Positions 16,896 to 24,207 of a stretch of DNA of 32,777 bases are shown piece after piece; positions within the stretch are counted from its first letter, which is position 1; each line of letters starts with the position of its first letter. The notes under the pieces were generated by a model that saw only the letters and a list, made by a program, of their open reading frames with translations, had not been told where the DNA came from and made no database searches. Made by a program: the position numbers and the translations under genes. The stretch is from Limnohabitans sp. Rim8. Lineage in GTDB: Bacteria; Pseudomonadota; Gammaproteobacteria; Burkholderiales; Burkholderiaceae_C. The DNA lies in NCBI GenBank assembly GCA_945875955.1, contig CAMCNQ010000004.1, positions 1-32,777 of the forward strand. The letters run 5' to 3'.

Positions 16896-18275
16896 CTACA
16901 AATCCAAAGCCGAAAGATCGCCGGCCGTCTCCAGCGCCCCTATTCGCGCTGCAGCGTTTTGTGCCTGTGCCCGCGTCAGCGGGTCTGTGGCATAGCCCGC
17001 GCAATCGATGAACTTGTCCAGTAACTGCTCATCGCTCATGGGCCGCAGCGGATCGCCCAATGGCCGGTCCACGACTTGAAACAAGGTACGGCCATCGCGC
17101 AAGCTCAGCCGCAGTGTGCCGCGCAACGCATCTTCCAGGCCACCGGTGCTGCGCACCTCGCAGCCAAAGCGCTGTGCCAGGGCCAGCACCTCCGGGTGCG
17201 CCAATGCCTCGGCCGAGAAATCGGCCAGCGTCAGCTGCCCATGCACCAGCGCCGCTGCGGTAGTGAAAGGGATGCTGAACTTCGCGTCATTGGCGGTCTG
17301 CGGGCGCTGCTTCTGGGCAGCCGGCGTGCACAGCATGCCGAATGTGGCGCTCACCTCGACCGTTACTTGCTCGATCTCGTGCGCTTGCAGGGCATGCGCT
17401 TCGCGCAGGATGAGCGCGGCCTCGACAAAAGGATGCGTGCCCCGACACGAGGGCCAGGGTTTGAAGCTGAGCTTGTCCACTTCCCACGAGTGGCCCAGGC
17501 CGCACGTGAGCCGCTCGGCGTCGAAGCGGCCGCCGGTGTACATGGCAAACAGGCCGTGGTCACCCTCGATCGGCCGGTCGTAGCACTGCACGCCGCGGCT
17601 GGCCAGCAGCACGGCGGTGATGGCCGCCTGAGCCGCCAACCCATCGCGGATTTCGCGCATGTGCGAGGGCGCATAACCGAAGAAGCCCTTGCTGCAGGTG
17701 ACCTGGCTGAACGCGAGGGCGAAAGCCTCCACCATCTGCGGCGCATCCAGCCCGAGCAGGCGGCCGGCCGCCGCGACCGCGCCACAGGTACCCAGCAGCG
17801 GACGGATCACCCAGCCGCGCGGCGTGTCGTCGTCGCCCATCGCCATGCCGAGGCGGCAGGTCAGATCGGCGCCAACCGCCATGGCGGTGATGAACTCGGC
17901 GCCACCGACGTTGCCGCGCAGGTGCGCCGCGGCCAGCGCCGCGGGCAAGGCTGTGCCATTCGGGTGCACCAGGCCAGCGTCGTGCGTGTCCTCGTAGTCC
18001 AGCGCGTGCGACATGGCGCCGTTGACAAGGGCCGCCACCGCAGGCGCTGCGCTGAGTTTGTGGCCCAGGATGCGGCAGGGGCCGCTGCCGCTGACGCGCG
18101 CAAGGTCGACGAAGGCCGCCGTGACCTGGCCCTGCGTGCCTGCTGCCAGGGCCACGCCGAATGCGTCGACCAGGCTGCGCTTGACCGAGGCCACCGTGCC
18201 CTGCGAGAGCTCGTCGAAGCGCACGCCCACCGCATGGCGCGCGAGCGCGAGCGACAGGTCGATGTGCTCACTCAT
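16896..18275 (-). CDS. MmgE/PrpD family protein
   Basis: A 459-residue member of the MmgE/PrpD family (2-methylcitrate dehydratase, cis-aconitate decarboxylase and related lyases/isomerases). Recognisable segments are MSHALDYEDTHDAGLVHPNG near residue 90, LGTCGAVAAAGRLLGLDAPQ, SKGFFGYAPSHMREIRDGLA, and FKPWPSCRGTHPFVEAALIL in the middle. No prpB/prpC genes accompany it, so a methylcitrate role is unlikely; it may dehydrate or isomerise a pathway acid. The track starts 48 codons upstream; the ATG at 18275 gives the normal family N-terminus (SEHIDLSLALARHAV). It lies about 200 bp downstream of the marR-like gene on the same strand and may share its transcript. Confidence 0.87.
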   Translation of the reverse strand: MSEHIDLSLALARHAVGVRFDELSQGTVASVKRSLVDAFGVALAAGTQGQVTAAFVDLARVSGSGPCRILGHKLSAAPAVAALVNGAMSHALDYEDTHDAGLVHPNGTALPAALAAAHLRGNVGGAEFITAMAVGADLTCRLGMAMGDDDTPRGWVIRPLLGTCGAVAAAGRLLGLDAPQMVEAFALAFSQVTCSKGFFGYAPSHMREIRDGLAAQAAITAVLLASRGVQCYDRPIEGDHGLFAMYTGGRFDAERLTCGLGHSWEVDKLSFKPWPSCRGTHPFVEAALILREAHALQAHEIEQVTVEVSATFGMLCTPAAQKQRPQTANDAKFSIPFTTAAALVHGQLTLADFSAEALAHPEVLALAQRFGCEVRSTGGLEDALRGTLRLSLRDGRTLFQVVDRPLGDPLRPMSDEQLLDKFIDCAGYATDPLTRAQAQNAAARIGALETAGDLSALDL

Positions 18276-18476
18276 CTTTCTGTCCAGTGCTGAGACGGTC
18301 TTGCGCAGCGTGGCGTGCCGGCTGCGAAGCTGCGGCTCCGCCCGCGCCTTGTTGCACGCGTCGAAGCGCTTCTGCAGCACATCGTCTGACTGGCCGAGGG
18401 CGCGCGCCTTGTGGCCCAAGCCGAACCGGCGAAATCCGCAGAGGCCCCAGGCTGTCCGTTCACCTGCATGGCGCGC

Positions 18477-19031
18477 TCAGTCAGCGAGCAGCTTGCGCAG
18501 CAAGCGGGTGAGCTGTTCGCGTTCGGATTCCGGCAAGGGCCTGCAGATGCGCGTCTCGTGCTCGCGCACGGCAGCTTCGTAGGCCACCAGCCTGGCCTGG
18601 CCGCGCGCCGAAAGCGCCAGCGCCCCAATGCGCTTGTCGCTGGGAATGGGGTAGGTCTCCACCAGCCCCATATCGACCAGGTGATTGACGATTTTCAGCG
18701 CCGCCGGTCTGGCGATGTCCAGCGCTCGGGCGATGTCCACCTGCCGCACCCCCGGGTTGGCACCAATGATCGACAACGCGGTGAAGCGTGCGGGGGTGAT
18801 CTCGTCCTCCTCAAGGGTGACCAGGAAGCTCGCGTAGATCTTGTTGTCCAGACGGCGCACCAAGTAGCCGAAGTAGGACGCCATGTGGTCGACGTCCAAA
18901 TTAGACGGTGCCGAGTAGGCGTACTGGTCGATCACGCCGCCGTGGCCGACCATGGTGCGCTTGCGCGTCGCGGCAGTGGCTGCCGCAGCGGCGCGCAGCC
19001 CCTTGCGAACGGCCGGGCGGTTGTCATTCAT
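18477..19031 (-). CDS. MarR-family transcriptional regulator
   Basis: A 184-residue winged-helix regulator. After a basic, alanine-rich N-terminal tail (RKGLRAAAAATAATRKR) comes the MarR fold: LGYLVRRLDNK-type dimer helix (here YFGYLVRRLDNKIYASFLVT), recognition region GVRQVDIARALDIARPAALK, and the wing ETYPIPSDKRIGALALSARG. MarR proteins usually repress and respond to aromatic acids or their CoA esters. The ATG at 19031 has AAGGA seven bases upstream and is preferred over the 20 codons before it. It follows the luxR-like gene by 22 bp and is clearly in the same operon. Confidence 0.88.
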   Translation of the reverse strand: MNDNRPAVRKGLRAAAAATAATRKRTMVGHGGVIDQYAYSAPSNLDVDHMASYFGYLVRRLDNKIYASFLVTLEEDEITPARFTALSIIGANPGVRQVDIARALDIARPAALKIVNHLVDMGLVETYPIPSDKRIGALALSARGQARLVAYEAAVREHETRICRPLPESEREQLTRLLRKLLAD

Positions 19032-19053
19032 GGACAGGTCCTTGGGCATGGCA

Positions 19054-19950
19054 TCAAGCGATGTGCACCAGCTTGGTGCTGTTCTGGACATGATGGTTCG
19101 GCAGGGTGACCCGGGCGGGTGCTGCAGTCGGGTTCATGGCGCGCCAGCGCAGGACTGTGGCAAACAGTTCCTGACGCGAGGCCACTCCGAGCTTTTCGTA
19201 GGCGCGCATGCGGTACGTGGCCACGGTGGTGGCGCGCAGCTTCAGGTCTTGGGCAATGCGGTTGACAGTGACACCGTCGAGGATGCGCGTGAGAACCTCG
19301 CGTTCCCGCCCTGTCAGCCGCGCGCCGAGTTCCGCCACGCCTTCGCTAACGCTGCCGCGCAAGGAGGCCATGCCATCTGTGTCGGTTGCGTAATGCCGGG
19401 CGACGCAGCGGGCAAGCAGTGTCGCCACGCCGATCAGACCCTCGATCTGGCGGGCGTCAAAGGGGCCGTGCGCCGAGCCGCGGTACAAGTGGGCCGTGAC
19501 CCAACACGATTCGCCGGTGCGCACCAGCAGGGTCAGGCGGTCCACCAGCCCGATCGCTTCCATGCACTCCCGGCGGTATGAGCCGATGGGCATTTCTTCG
19601 ACTGTCTGGCGGGCGACCAGCGTCACGCCCACTGGCCCCGCCGCGGGCTTGCGGTCGATCACCTGGCGCAAGCTGTCCTGGCTAGCGAACTCGCGCGCAT
19701 GCTGTGCGCCGGAGTGGAACGCCACCCAGGGCCCGCCTTCGGCGGCCCAGGAGAGCAGGCGCGGATTGCGCTGGGCTTCGTGGGCGAACACCGTACACTG
19801 CTTGGCCTCGAGCACGGGCCGGACCGCCGCGAGGATGCAGGACGCCAGCGACTCCGGGTCCTGGCTGCCGATCGCGTCGACCAGCGCCGCGACAACTTCC
19901 GCGTCCACCATCCGGTGCGGCGAAGACGGTTCCACCACCCATGTCTGCAT
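19054..19950 (-). CDS. LuxR-family transcriptional regulator
   Basis: A 298-residue protein with a C-terminal LuxR-type helix-turn-helix (residues about 212-267: RLTGREREVLTRILDGVTVN, then RIAQDLKLRATTVATYRMRA). The first 200 residues look like a sensory domain of GAF-like size but show no motif I can name; it is neither a receiver domain nor an obvious acyl-homoserine-lactone pocket. The start at 19950 has AGAAGGAG upstream. It is divergent from the feruloyl-CoA-synthetase-like gene. Because LuxR-type proteins use 20-bp dyads centred near -42, it is my leading candidate for the activator that binds the five island boxes. Confidence 0.88.
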   Translation of the reverse strand: MQTWVVEPSSPHRMVDAEVVAALVDAIGSQDPESLASCILAAVRPVLEAKQCTVFAHEAQRNPRLLSWAAEGGPWVAFHSGAQHAREFASQDSLRQVIDRKPAAGPVGVTLVARQTVEEMPIGSYRRECMEAIGLVDRLTLLVRTGESCWVTAHLYRGSAHGPFDARQIEGLIGVATLLARCVARHYATDTDGMASLRGSVSEGVAELGARLTGREREVLTRILDGVTVNRIAQDLKLRATTVATYRMRAYEKLGVASRQELFATVLRWRAMNPTAAPARVTLPNHHVQNSTKLVHIA

Positions 19951-19999
19951 GCCCTGTCTCCTTCTGAAGTTGGTCGCTACTGGATGTCAAGTTAAGCTT

Positions 20000-20014
20000 G
20001 TTAACCAGGTTAAC
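20000..20014. promoter_or_regulatory. Perfect 15-bp palindrome upstream of luxR-marR
   Basis: GTTAACCAGGTTAAC has perfect 7-bp arms around one central base, 50 bp before the luxR-like start codon, with a further GTTAAGCTTG just next to it. Size and AT-rich arms are typical for MarR operators, so this is a likely autoregulatory site for the MarR protein encoded in the same operon. Confidence 0.55.
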
Positions 20015-20117
20015 ATTATTGAGTGGCAGGCCACGCGGCGAACATGCGTGAAAACCCGTAGTTCACCTGGCACGTGTGGGGCGAATGCTTCCCGCGGCTG
20101 TGTGCAGCCGGACGCGG

Positions 20118-20164
20118 TGTCCTGTCTAAGCACGACAGGTCGGGTGCCGCGCTTGGGCTAGCAT
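20118..20164 (+). promoter_or_regulatory. Operator D plus -10 of the feruloyl-CoA-synthetase-like gene
   Basis: TGTCCTGTCTAAGCACGACA at 20118-20137 is followed after 21 bp by TAGCAT (20159-20164); the ATG at 20171 lies six bases further on. The box also contains a tighter dyad CCTGTC/GACAGG. The geometry is identical to operators A1 and B relative to their genes. Confidence 0.68.
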
Positions 20165-20170
20165 GTGAGC

Positions 20171-22048
20171 ATGACCACATTGGACAGCGCGCCGTATCGC
20201 CGTATTGCTCTTGGCTCACGCCAAGTCCACGCAGAGCATCGCGCCGACGGCAGCATCTTGGTGCGGTCCGTCGAACCCCTGGCGTCCTACCCGCGCAAGT
20301 TGACGGATCGCCTGCAAGAGGCAGCGCGCGAGTTCCCGGACCGTCTCTTCCTGGCGATACGGGACCGCAGCAGCCCAGATCGCTGGCGCGAACTGCACTA
20401 TGGCGAAGCCTGGGAGCGCGTGCAGCGAATCGGCCAGGCCTTGCTGGACCGCGGCCTGTCGCAGCACAGGCCCGTGGCCATCCTCAGCGGCAGCAGCATC
20501 GAGCACGCACTGCTCGCGCTGGCCGCCATGCACGTGGGCGTGCCGCACTGCGCCATCACCCCCGCTTATTCGCTGCTTTCCGACGACCACGTGAAGCTGC
20601 GCCATGTGCTCGACCTGCTAAAGCCCGGCCTGGTGTTCGCGGACGACGCTGCCGCGTTCGGCCGGGCCATCGACCGCACTGTGCCCGACGGCGTGGAACT
20701 GGTGCATTCCTTACGCGCATCCCCGGGGCGAGCGAGCACGCCATTCGAGCGTCTGCTCGCGCAGCCCGCTGGCCCGGACCTTGCCGCAGCCAGCGCCAGA
20801 GTTGCGCCCGAGTCGGTGGCCAAGGTCCTGTTCACCTCGGGCTCCACTGGCTTGCCCAAGGGCGTCATCAATACCCAGCGCATGGTGGCCTGTAACCAAC
20901 AGATGTTCGTACAGTCCATGCCGTGCATCACCCAGCAGCCGCTGGTGATCTTGAGCTGGCTGCCCTGGCACCACACATCCGGCGGCAACCAGATGATGGG
21001 GCTGACCCTGCACTGCGGCGGAACGTTCTACGTCGACGACGGCAAGCCGCTTGTGGGCGAAGTGGACAAGACAATTGACAACCTGCGGGAGATCGCGCCC
21101 ACCGTCTATTTCAGCGTGCCGCGCGGCTTTGCGGCGCTGGTGCCTGCCCTGCGCGCTGACGCGGACCTGCGCGCGAATTTCTTCTCCCGGCTTTCGCTGC
21201 TGTACTACTCGGGTTCCGCACTCGCCGCATCGCTGGTGAAGGATCTCGACGAACTGGCTGTGCAGACCATCGGTGAACGCATCCCCATGATGTCCGGCTA
21301 TGGTGCCACCGAGACGGCGCCCGCCGCCGTGGGTGCCAACTGGCTCACCAGCGAGACCGGCTTGGCGGGTCTGCCCCTTCCTGGTTGTGAATTGAAACTG
21401 GCACCGGTGGAATCGGGCAAGTACGAGGCCCGGCTGCGCGGACCAAACGTGACGCCGGGCTACTGGGGCCAGCCGGCGTTGAGCGCCAAGCTGTTCGATG
21501 AAGAGGGCTTTGCGCGCATGGGCGACGCGCTGTCGTTCGTCGTGCCCGGAGAGATCACGCAGGGGCTGGCCTTCGACGGCCGCATCGCCGAAGACTTCAA
21601 GCTGAGCACCGGCACCTTCGTCGGCGTAGGCACTCTGCGTGCGAAGCTGGTTCATGCGGGCGATGGCCTGTTCCTCGATGCGGTGATCGCCGGGGAAGGC
21701 CGCGATGAGGTCTGCGCGCTGGTGGTCGTCGATGTGGCGGTGTGCAGTGCCACCTGCGGATTGCCCAACGGTACGCCCCTGAGTGCCCTTGTGGTGCATC
21801 CTGCTTTGCGTCTGCGCCTGCAGACAGTGATCGACGACCTCGCCGCGCGGGCGACTGGCAGCTCCACTTATGTGGCGCGGGCCATTTTGCTCGGCGATCC
21901 ACCGAATGGTGCCGATGGAGAGCTGACCGACAAGGGCTCGATCAATGCGCGTGCGTTCCTGTCCAACCGGCCCACCTTGCTGGACCGCCTGTATGCGCAG
22001 CCCGCGGACGCGCAGGTGTGCGTCGCCCGCACGGGCGGCCGCCGCTAG
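20171..22048 (+). CDS. fcs: Feruloyl-CoA synthetase-like aryl-CoA ligase
   Basis: A 625-residue adenylate-forming ligase of the Fcs type, longer than ordinary acyl-CoA synthetases. Family features: ADGSILVRSVEPLASYPRKL near the N-terminus, VLFTSGSTGLPKGVINTQRM at residues about 219-238, SGYGATETAPA, the atypical hinge GLAFDGRIAEDFKLSTGTFV, and a terminal TDKGSINARA with the expected lysine. Members activate hydroxycinnamic acids such as ferulate. The track uses GTG at 20165; the ATG two codons later sits six bases after a TAGCAT hexamer and lacks a Shine-Dalgarno, in line with a leaderless message. The true substrate may differ from ferulate, since the typical partner vanillin dehydrogenase is missing. 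Confidence 0.87.
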   Translation: MTTLDSAPYRRIALGSRQVHAEHRADGSILVRSVEPLASYPRKLTDRLQEAAREFPDRLFLAIRDRSSPDRWRELHYGEAWERVQRIGQALLDRGLSQHRPVAILSGSSIEHALLALAAMHVGVPHCAITPAYSLLSDDHVKLRHVLDLLKPGLVFADDAAAFGRAIDRTVPDGVELVHSLRASPGRASTPFERLLAQPAGPDLAAASARVAPESVAKVLFTSGSTGLPKGVINTQRMVACNQQMFVQSMPCITQQPLVILSWLPWHHTSGGNQMMGLTLHCGGTFYVDDGKPLVGEVDKTIDNLREIAPTVYFSVPRGFAALVPALRADADLRANFFSRLSLLYYSGSALAASLVKDLDELAVQTIGERIPMMSGYGATETAPAAVGANWLTSETGLAGLPLPGCELKLAPVESGKYEARLRGPNVTPGYWGQPALSAKLFDEEGFARMGDALSFVVPGEITQGLAFDGRIAEDFKLSTGTFVGVGTLRAKLVHAGDGLFLDAVIAGEGRDEVCALVVVDVAVCSATCGLPNGTPLSALVVHPALRLRLQTVIDDLAARATGSSTYVARAILLGDPPNGADGELTDKGSINARAFLSNRPTLLDRLYAQPADAQVCVARTGGRR

Positions 22049-22067
22049 GCCACCGCGGAAAGCCGCC

Positions 22068-22562
22068 TCATACCACCTGCCAGAAGCGGAACACCGAGTG
22101 GTCGGTTTGCCGGTTGGCCGTGCCCACAAACACCGTGCGGTTCATCCAGTCGTGATCGCCCACGGGCGCCTCGAAGAACGGGGACAAGCGCATGTAGTAT
22201 TCGCTGGAATCCACCGGGTCCAGGCGCTCCATGCGGGCCGTGACCTCCGGCGTGGCGTAGCGGAAGCCGCGGTTCTTTACCAGGATCAGCGTGCCGTCGT
22301 CGGCCTGCACCATGTAATTGGCAGTGAACTCTACCGCTCCGTTGGGCCAGTACATCGGGTAGTCACCACCGCTGTGCGGCACCACTTTGCCATTGAGTTT
22401 CGGTCCCTTCACCTCGCCGCCGACGACGCCGGTGTAGCCGCGGATGGAGCCGTTGGGCAGGGTGCCCATCTTCACCCGCAGGGAAAACTGCACCCGAAAG
22501 GCAAAGGCAAATTCGAGCTTGGGCGCGGGAAGAGTCTCAAAATTGAAGTCGGAAGCGGTCAA
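22068..22562 (-). CDS. DUF3237 family protein (first of a tandem pair)
   Basis: A 164-residue protein of the DUF3237 (UPF0311) family. Typical segments are LEFAFAFRVQFSLRVKMG, GGEVKGPKLNGKVVPHSGGD, NGAVEFTANYMVQADDGTLI and the end SPFFEAPVGDHDWMNRTVFV. The fold is predicted to be a small beta barrel and no catalytic activity is established that I can cite. The start is TTG at 22562 with GAGG about eight bases upstream. It lies 35 bp after its paralogue and converges on the ligase gene, whose stop is 19 bp away. No signal peptide, so it is cytoplasmic. Confidence 0.85.
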   Translation of the reverse strand: MTASDFNFETLPAPKLEFAFAFRVQFSLRVKMGTLPNGSIRGYTGVVGGEVKGPKLNGKVVPHSGGDYPMYWPNGAVEFTANYMVQADDGTLILVKNRGFRYATPEVTARMERLDPVDSSEYYMRLSPFFEAPVGDHDWMNRTVFVGTANRQTDHSVFRFWQVV

Positions 22563-22597
22563 GGCAAGGTCCTCAGTTGGGATCAGGTTAGTCGAGG

Positions 22598-23083
22598 CTA
22601 GAGCACCGTGTAGTAGCGGATCACGTTGCCAATTTCCAGGCGTGCGCCCACTCCGATGAACAGGTGGCGGGTGAGCCAGTCGTGCGGGCCCGGCGGCGTC
22701 TCAAACGTGGGCGAGCAGCGGAAGTAATAAGACGCGGGGTCGACGCTCATCCCGGGTGTCAGCTTGTAGAGCTTCTCCATCACGTCGGGCGGTCCATGGC
22801 GGTAGCCGCGGTTCTGAATGTAGATGAGCGTGCCGTCGTCTTCCTGCATGAAGTAGCGGGCATCGAAGCAGAAAACGCCGTCGGTGCGCACGTGCGGGAA
22901 CTCACCCCCGTGGTTGAGCACCTTGCCGCGCAGCTTTGGACCTTCGAACTGGCCGTCGACCACCGGCACCGACAGCCGCGCCCCTCCCACCGGTGGGTTC
23001 TCCATACGAAGGCGCGGTGCCAGCGTGAGCCGCGTCTCGAAAGCAAACTCCAGGCGCGGGAAGAACGGGTCATCAATGGTCAT
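22598..23083 (-). CDS. DUF3237 family protein (second of a tandem pair)
   Basis: A 161-residue paralogue of the previous gene, with parallel motifs at matching positions: LEFAFETRLTLAPRLRM, DGQFEGPKLRGKVLNHGGEF, RYFMQEDDGTLIYIQNRGYR and SPTFETPPGPHDWLTRHLFI. The two are clearly related but well diverged, so the duplication is old or both came in together. The ATG at 23083 has no Shine-Dalgarno; TATCGT lies six bases upstream, in the same geometry as the thiolase and ligase genes. It is divergent from the second tctC. Confidence 0.87.
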   Translation of the reverse strand: MTIDDPFFPRLEFAFETRLTLAPRLRMENPPVGGARLSVPVVDGQFEGPKLRGKVLNHGGEFPHVRTDGVFCFDARYFMQEDDGTLIYIQNRGYRHGPPDVMEKLYKLTPGMSVDPASYYFRCSPTFETPPGPHDWLTRHLFIGVGARLEIGNVIRYYTVL

Positions 23084-23089
23084 GCGACG

Positions 23090-23136
23090 ACGATATCAGC
23101 GCCTGCGCCGCAGGGCTGTCCTATTCGGCTACGACA
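23090..23136 (-). promoter_or_regulatory. Operator B plus -10 of the DUF3237 pair
   Basis: The + strand reads TGTCCTATTCGGCTACGACA at 23117-23136. On the minus strand 21 bp follow before TATCGT (23095-23090), and six more bases lead to the DUF3237 start codon. Confidence 0.68.
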
Positions 23137-23150
23137 ACGCACTTGTCGTA
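23130..23150. repeat. Perfect inverted repeat overlapping operator B
   Basis: Arms TACGACAA and TTGTCGTA are perfectly complementary around a 5-base spacer (CGCAC). It shares the ACGACA half with operator B and may be a second binding site on the side facing the tctC gene at 23213. Confidence 0.55.
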
Positions 23151-23212
23151 CCTGGATAGGACGGCGGCCGCTTGCGGCGGGTGCTATCTTGCCCAACAAA
23201 CCCGAGGAGACC

Positions 23213-24205
23213 ATGCCCATGCGCCGCTACCTGCTCACCATTCTTGCCGCCGGTGCGCTGGCCACGCTGGCCGGCCCAGCTGCCCACGCGCAACGGCTGC
23301 CCGCCGACAAGCCCTTGCGCATCGTCGTGCCCTATGCCCCTGGCGGCACCACCGACCTGCTTGCGCGTCAGATCGGCACGCGCTTGGCCGACATCCTTGG
23401 CCAGCCGGTGGTGATCGAGAACAAGCCGGGCGGGGGTGGCACCATCGCTGCCGCGTACGTGACTGCCGCGCCAGCCGACGGGCTGACGCTGATGCTGGGC
23501 GGCATGGAGCTGGCCACCGCGCCTGCCCTGATAGGCGACAAGGGCATTGCGGCCGCCCGCGAGCTCACGGGCGTGGCATCGCTCACGCTCGGGCCGCTGG
23601 TGCTGGTGGTGAATCCGCAGAAGACCCCTGCGAAGACACTGTCTGAACTGCTGGTGGCCGCCCGTGCGCAGCCCGGCGGCATGACCTACGCTTCCGCCGG
23701 CAATGGCAACGTGACACACCTGTTCGGCGAGATCTTCAAGCGCTCAGCCAGGATCGACGTCCAGCACGTGCCGTACCGCGGCGCCGCCCCGGCGTTGACG
23801 GATCTGCAGTCGGGCCAGGTGAACATGATGGTGGCCGGCACCGCGAGCGTGCGCCAGCTCGTGGCAAACGGAAATCTGCGCGCGCTGGCCATAACGGGCC
23901 GCGATGCAGCGGCCGCCGGCTTTCCCAATGTGCCGACATTCGAGCAGGCCGGCATGCCGATGCCGGATACCGATTTCGGCGCATGGACGGGCCTGTTCGC
24001 GCCAAAGAACGCGCCCCGCGACGCGATCCGGCAGCTCAACCAGGCCGTCAACACCGCCCTCAATCTGCCGGAGTTGCGCGCCCAGCTGGCCGCCATGGGG
24101 CTGACTGCGGAACCGTCGAGCCCGGAGGCGCTGCAGACGCTGCTGACCAGCCAGATCCAGGCCTGGACGCAGCTGATCCAGCAATCCGGCATCAAGGTGG
24201 AGTGA
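23213..24205 (+). CDS. TctC/Bug-family periplasmic solute receptor (second copy)
   Basis: A 330-residue secreted receptor. The signal peptide is YLLTILAAGALATLAGPAAH with cleavage near AHA. The mature part carries LRIVVPYAPGGTTDLLARQI, PVVIENKPGGGGTIAAAYV and HVPYRGAAPALTDLQSGQVN, all hallmarks of the family. GAGGAG precedes the ATG at 23213; the second ATG two codons later has a more usual spacing and is an alternative. It is followed after two bases by the enoyl-CoA hydratase gene, so receptor and enzyme are co-expressed. It is a distinct paralogue of the receptor at 13290. Confidence 0.92.
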   Translation: MPMRRYLLTILAAGALATLAGPAAHAQRLPADKPLRIVVPYAPGGTTDLLARQIGTRLADILGQPVVIENKPGGGGTIAAAYVTAAPADGLTLMLGGMELATAPALIGDKGIAAARELTGVASLTLGPLVLVVNPQKTPAKTLSELLVAARAQPGGMTYASAGNGNVTHLFGEIFKRSARIDVQHVPYRGAAPALTDLQSGQVNMMVAGTASVRQLVANGNLRALAITGRDAAAAGFPNVPTFEQAGMPMPDTDFGAWTGLFAPKNAPRDAIRQLNQAVNTALNLPELRAQLAAMGLTAEPSSPEALQTLLTSQIQAWTQLIQQSGIKVE

Positions 24206-24207
24206 CG

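Noticed and set aside
16896-18275. MmgE/PrpD gene as part of a 2-methylcitrate cycle
   Set aside because: No prpB, prpC or acnD neighbours; the context is aromatic/CoA catabolism.
22664-23212. N-terminal extension of the second TctC ORF
   Set aside because: It overlaps the DUF3237 gene antisense; the signal peptide starts at 23213 after a Shine-Dalgarno.
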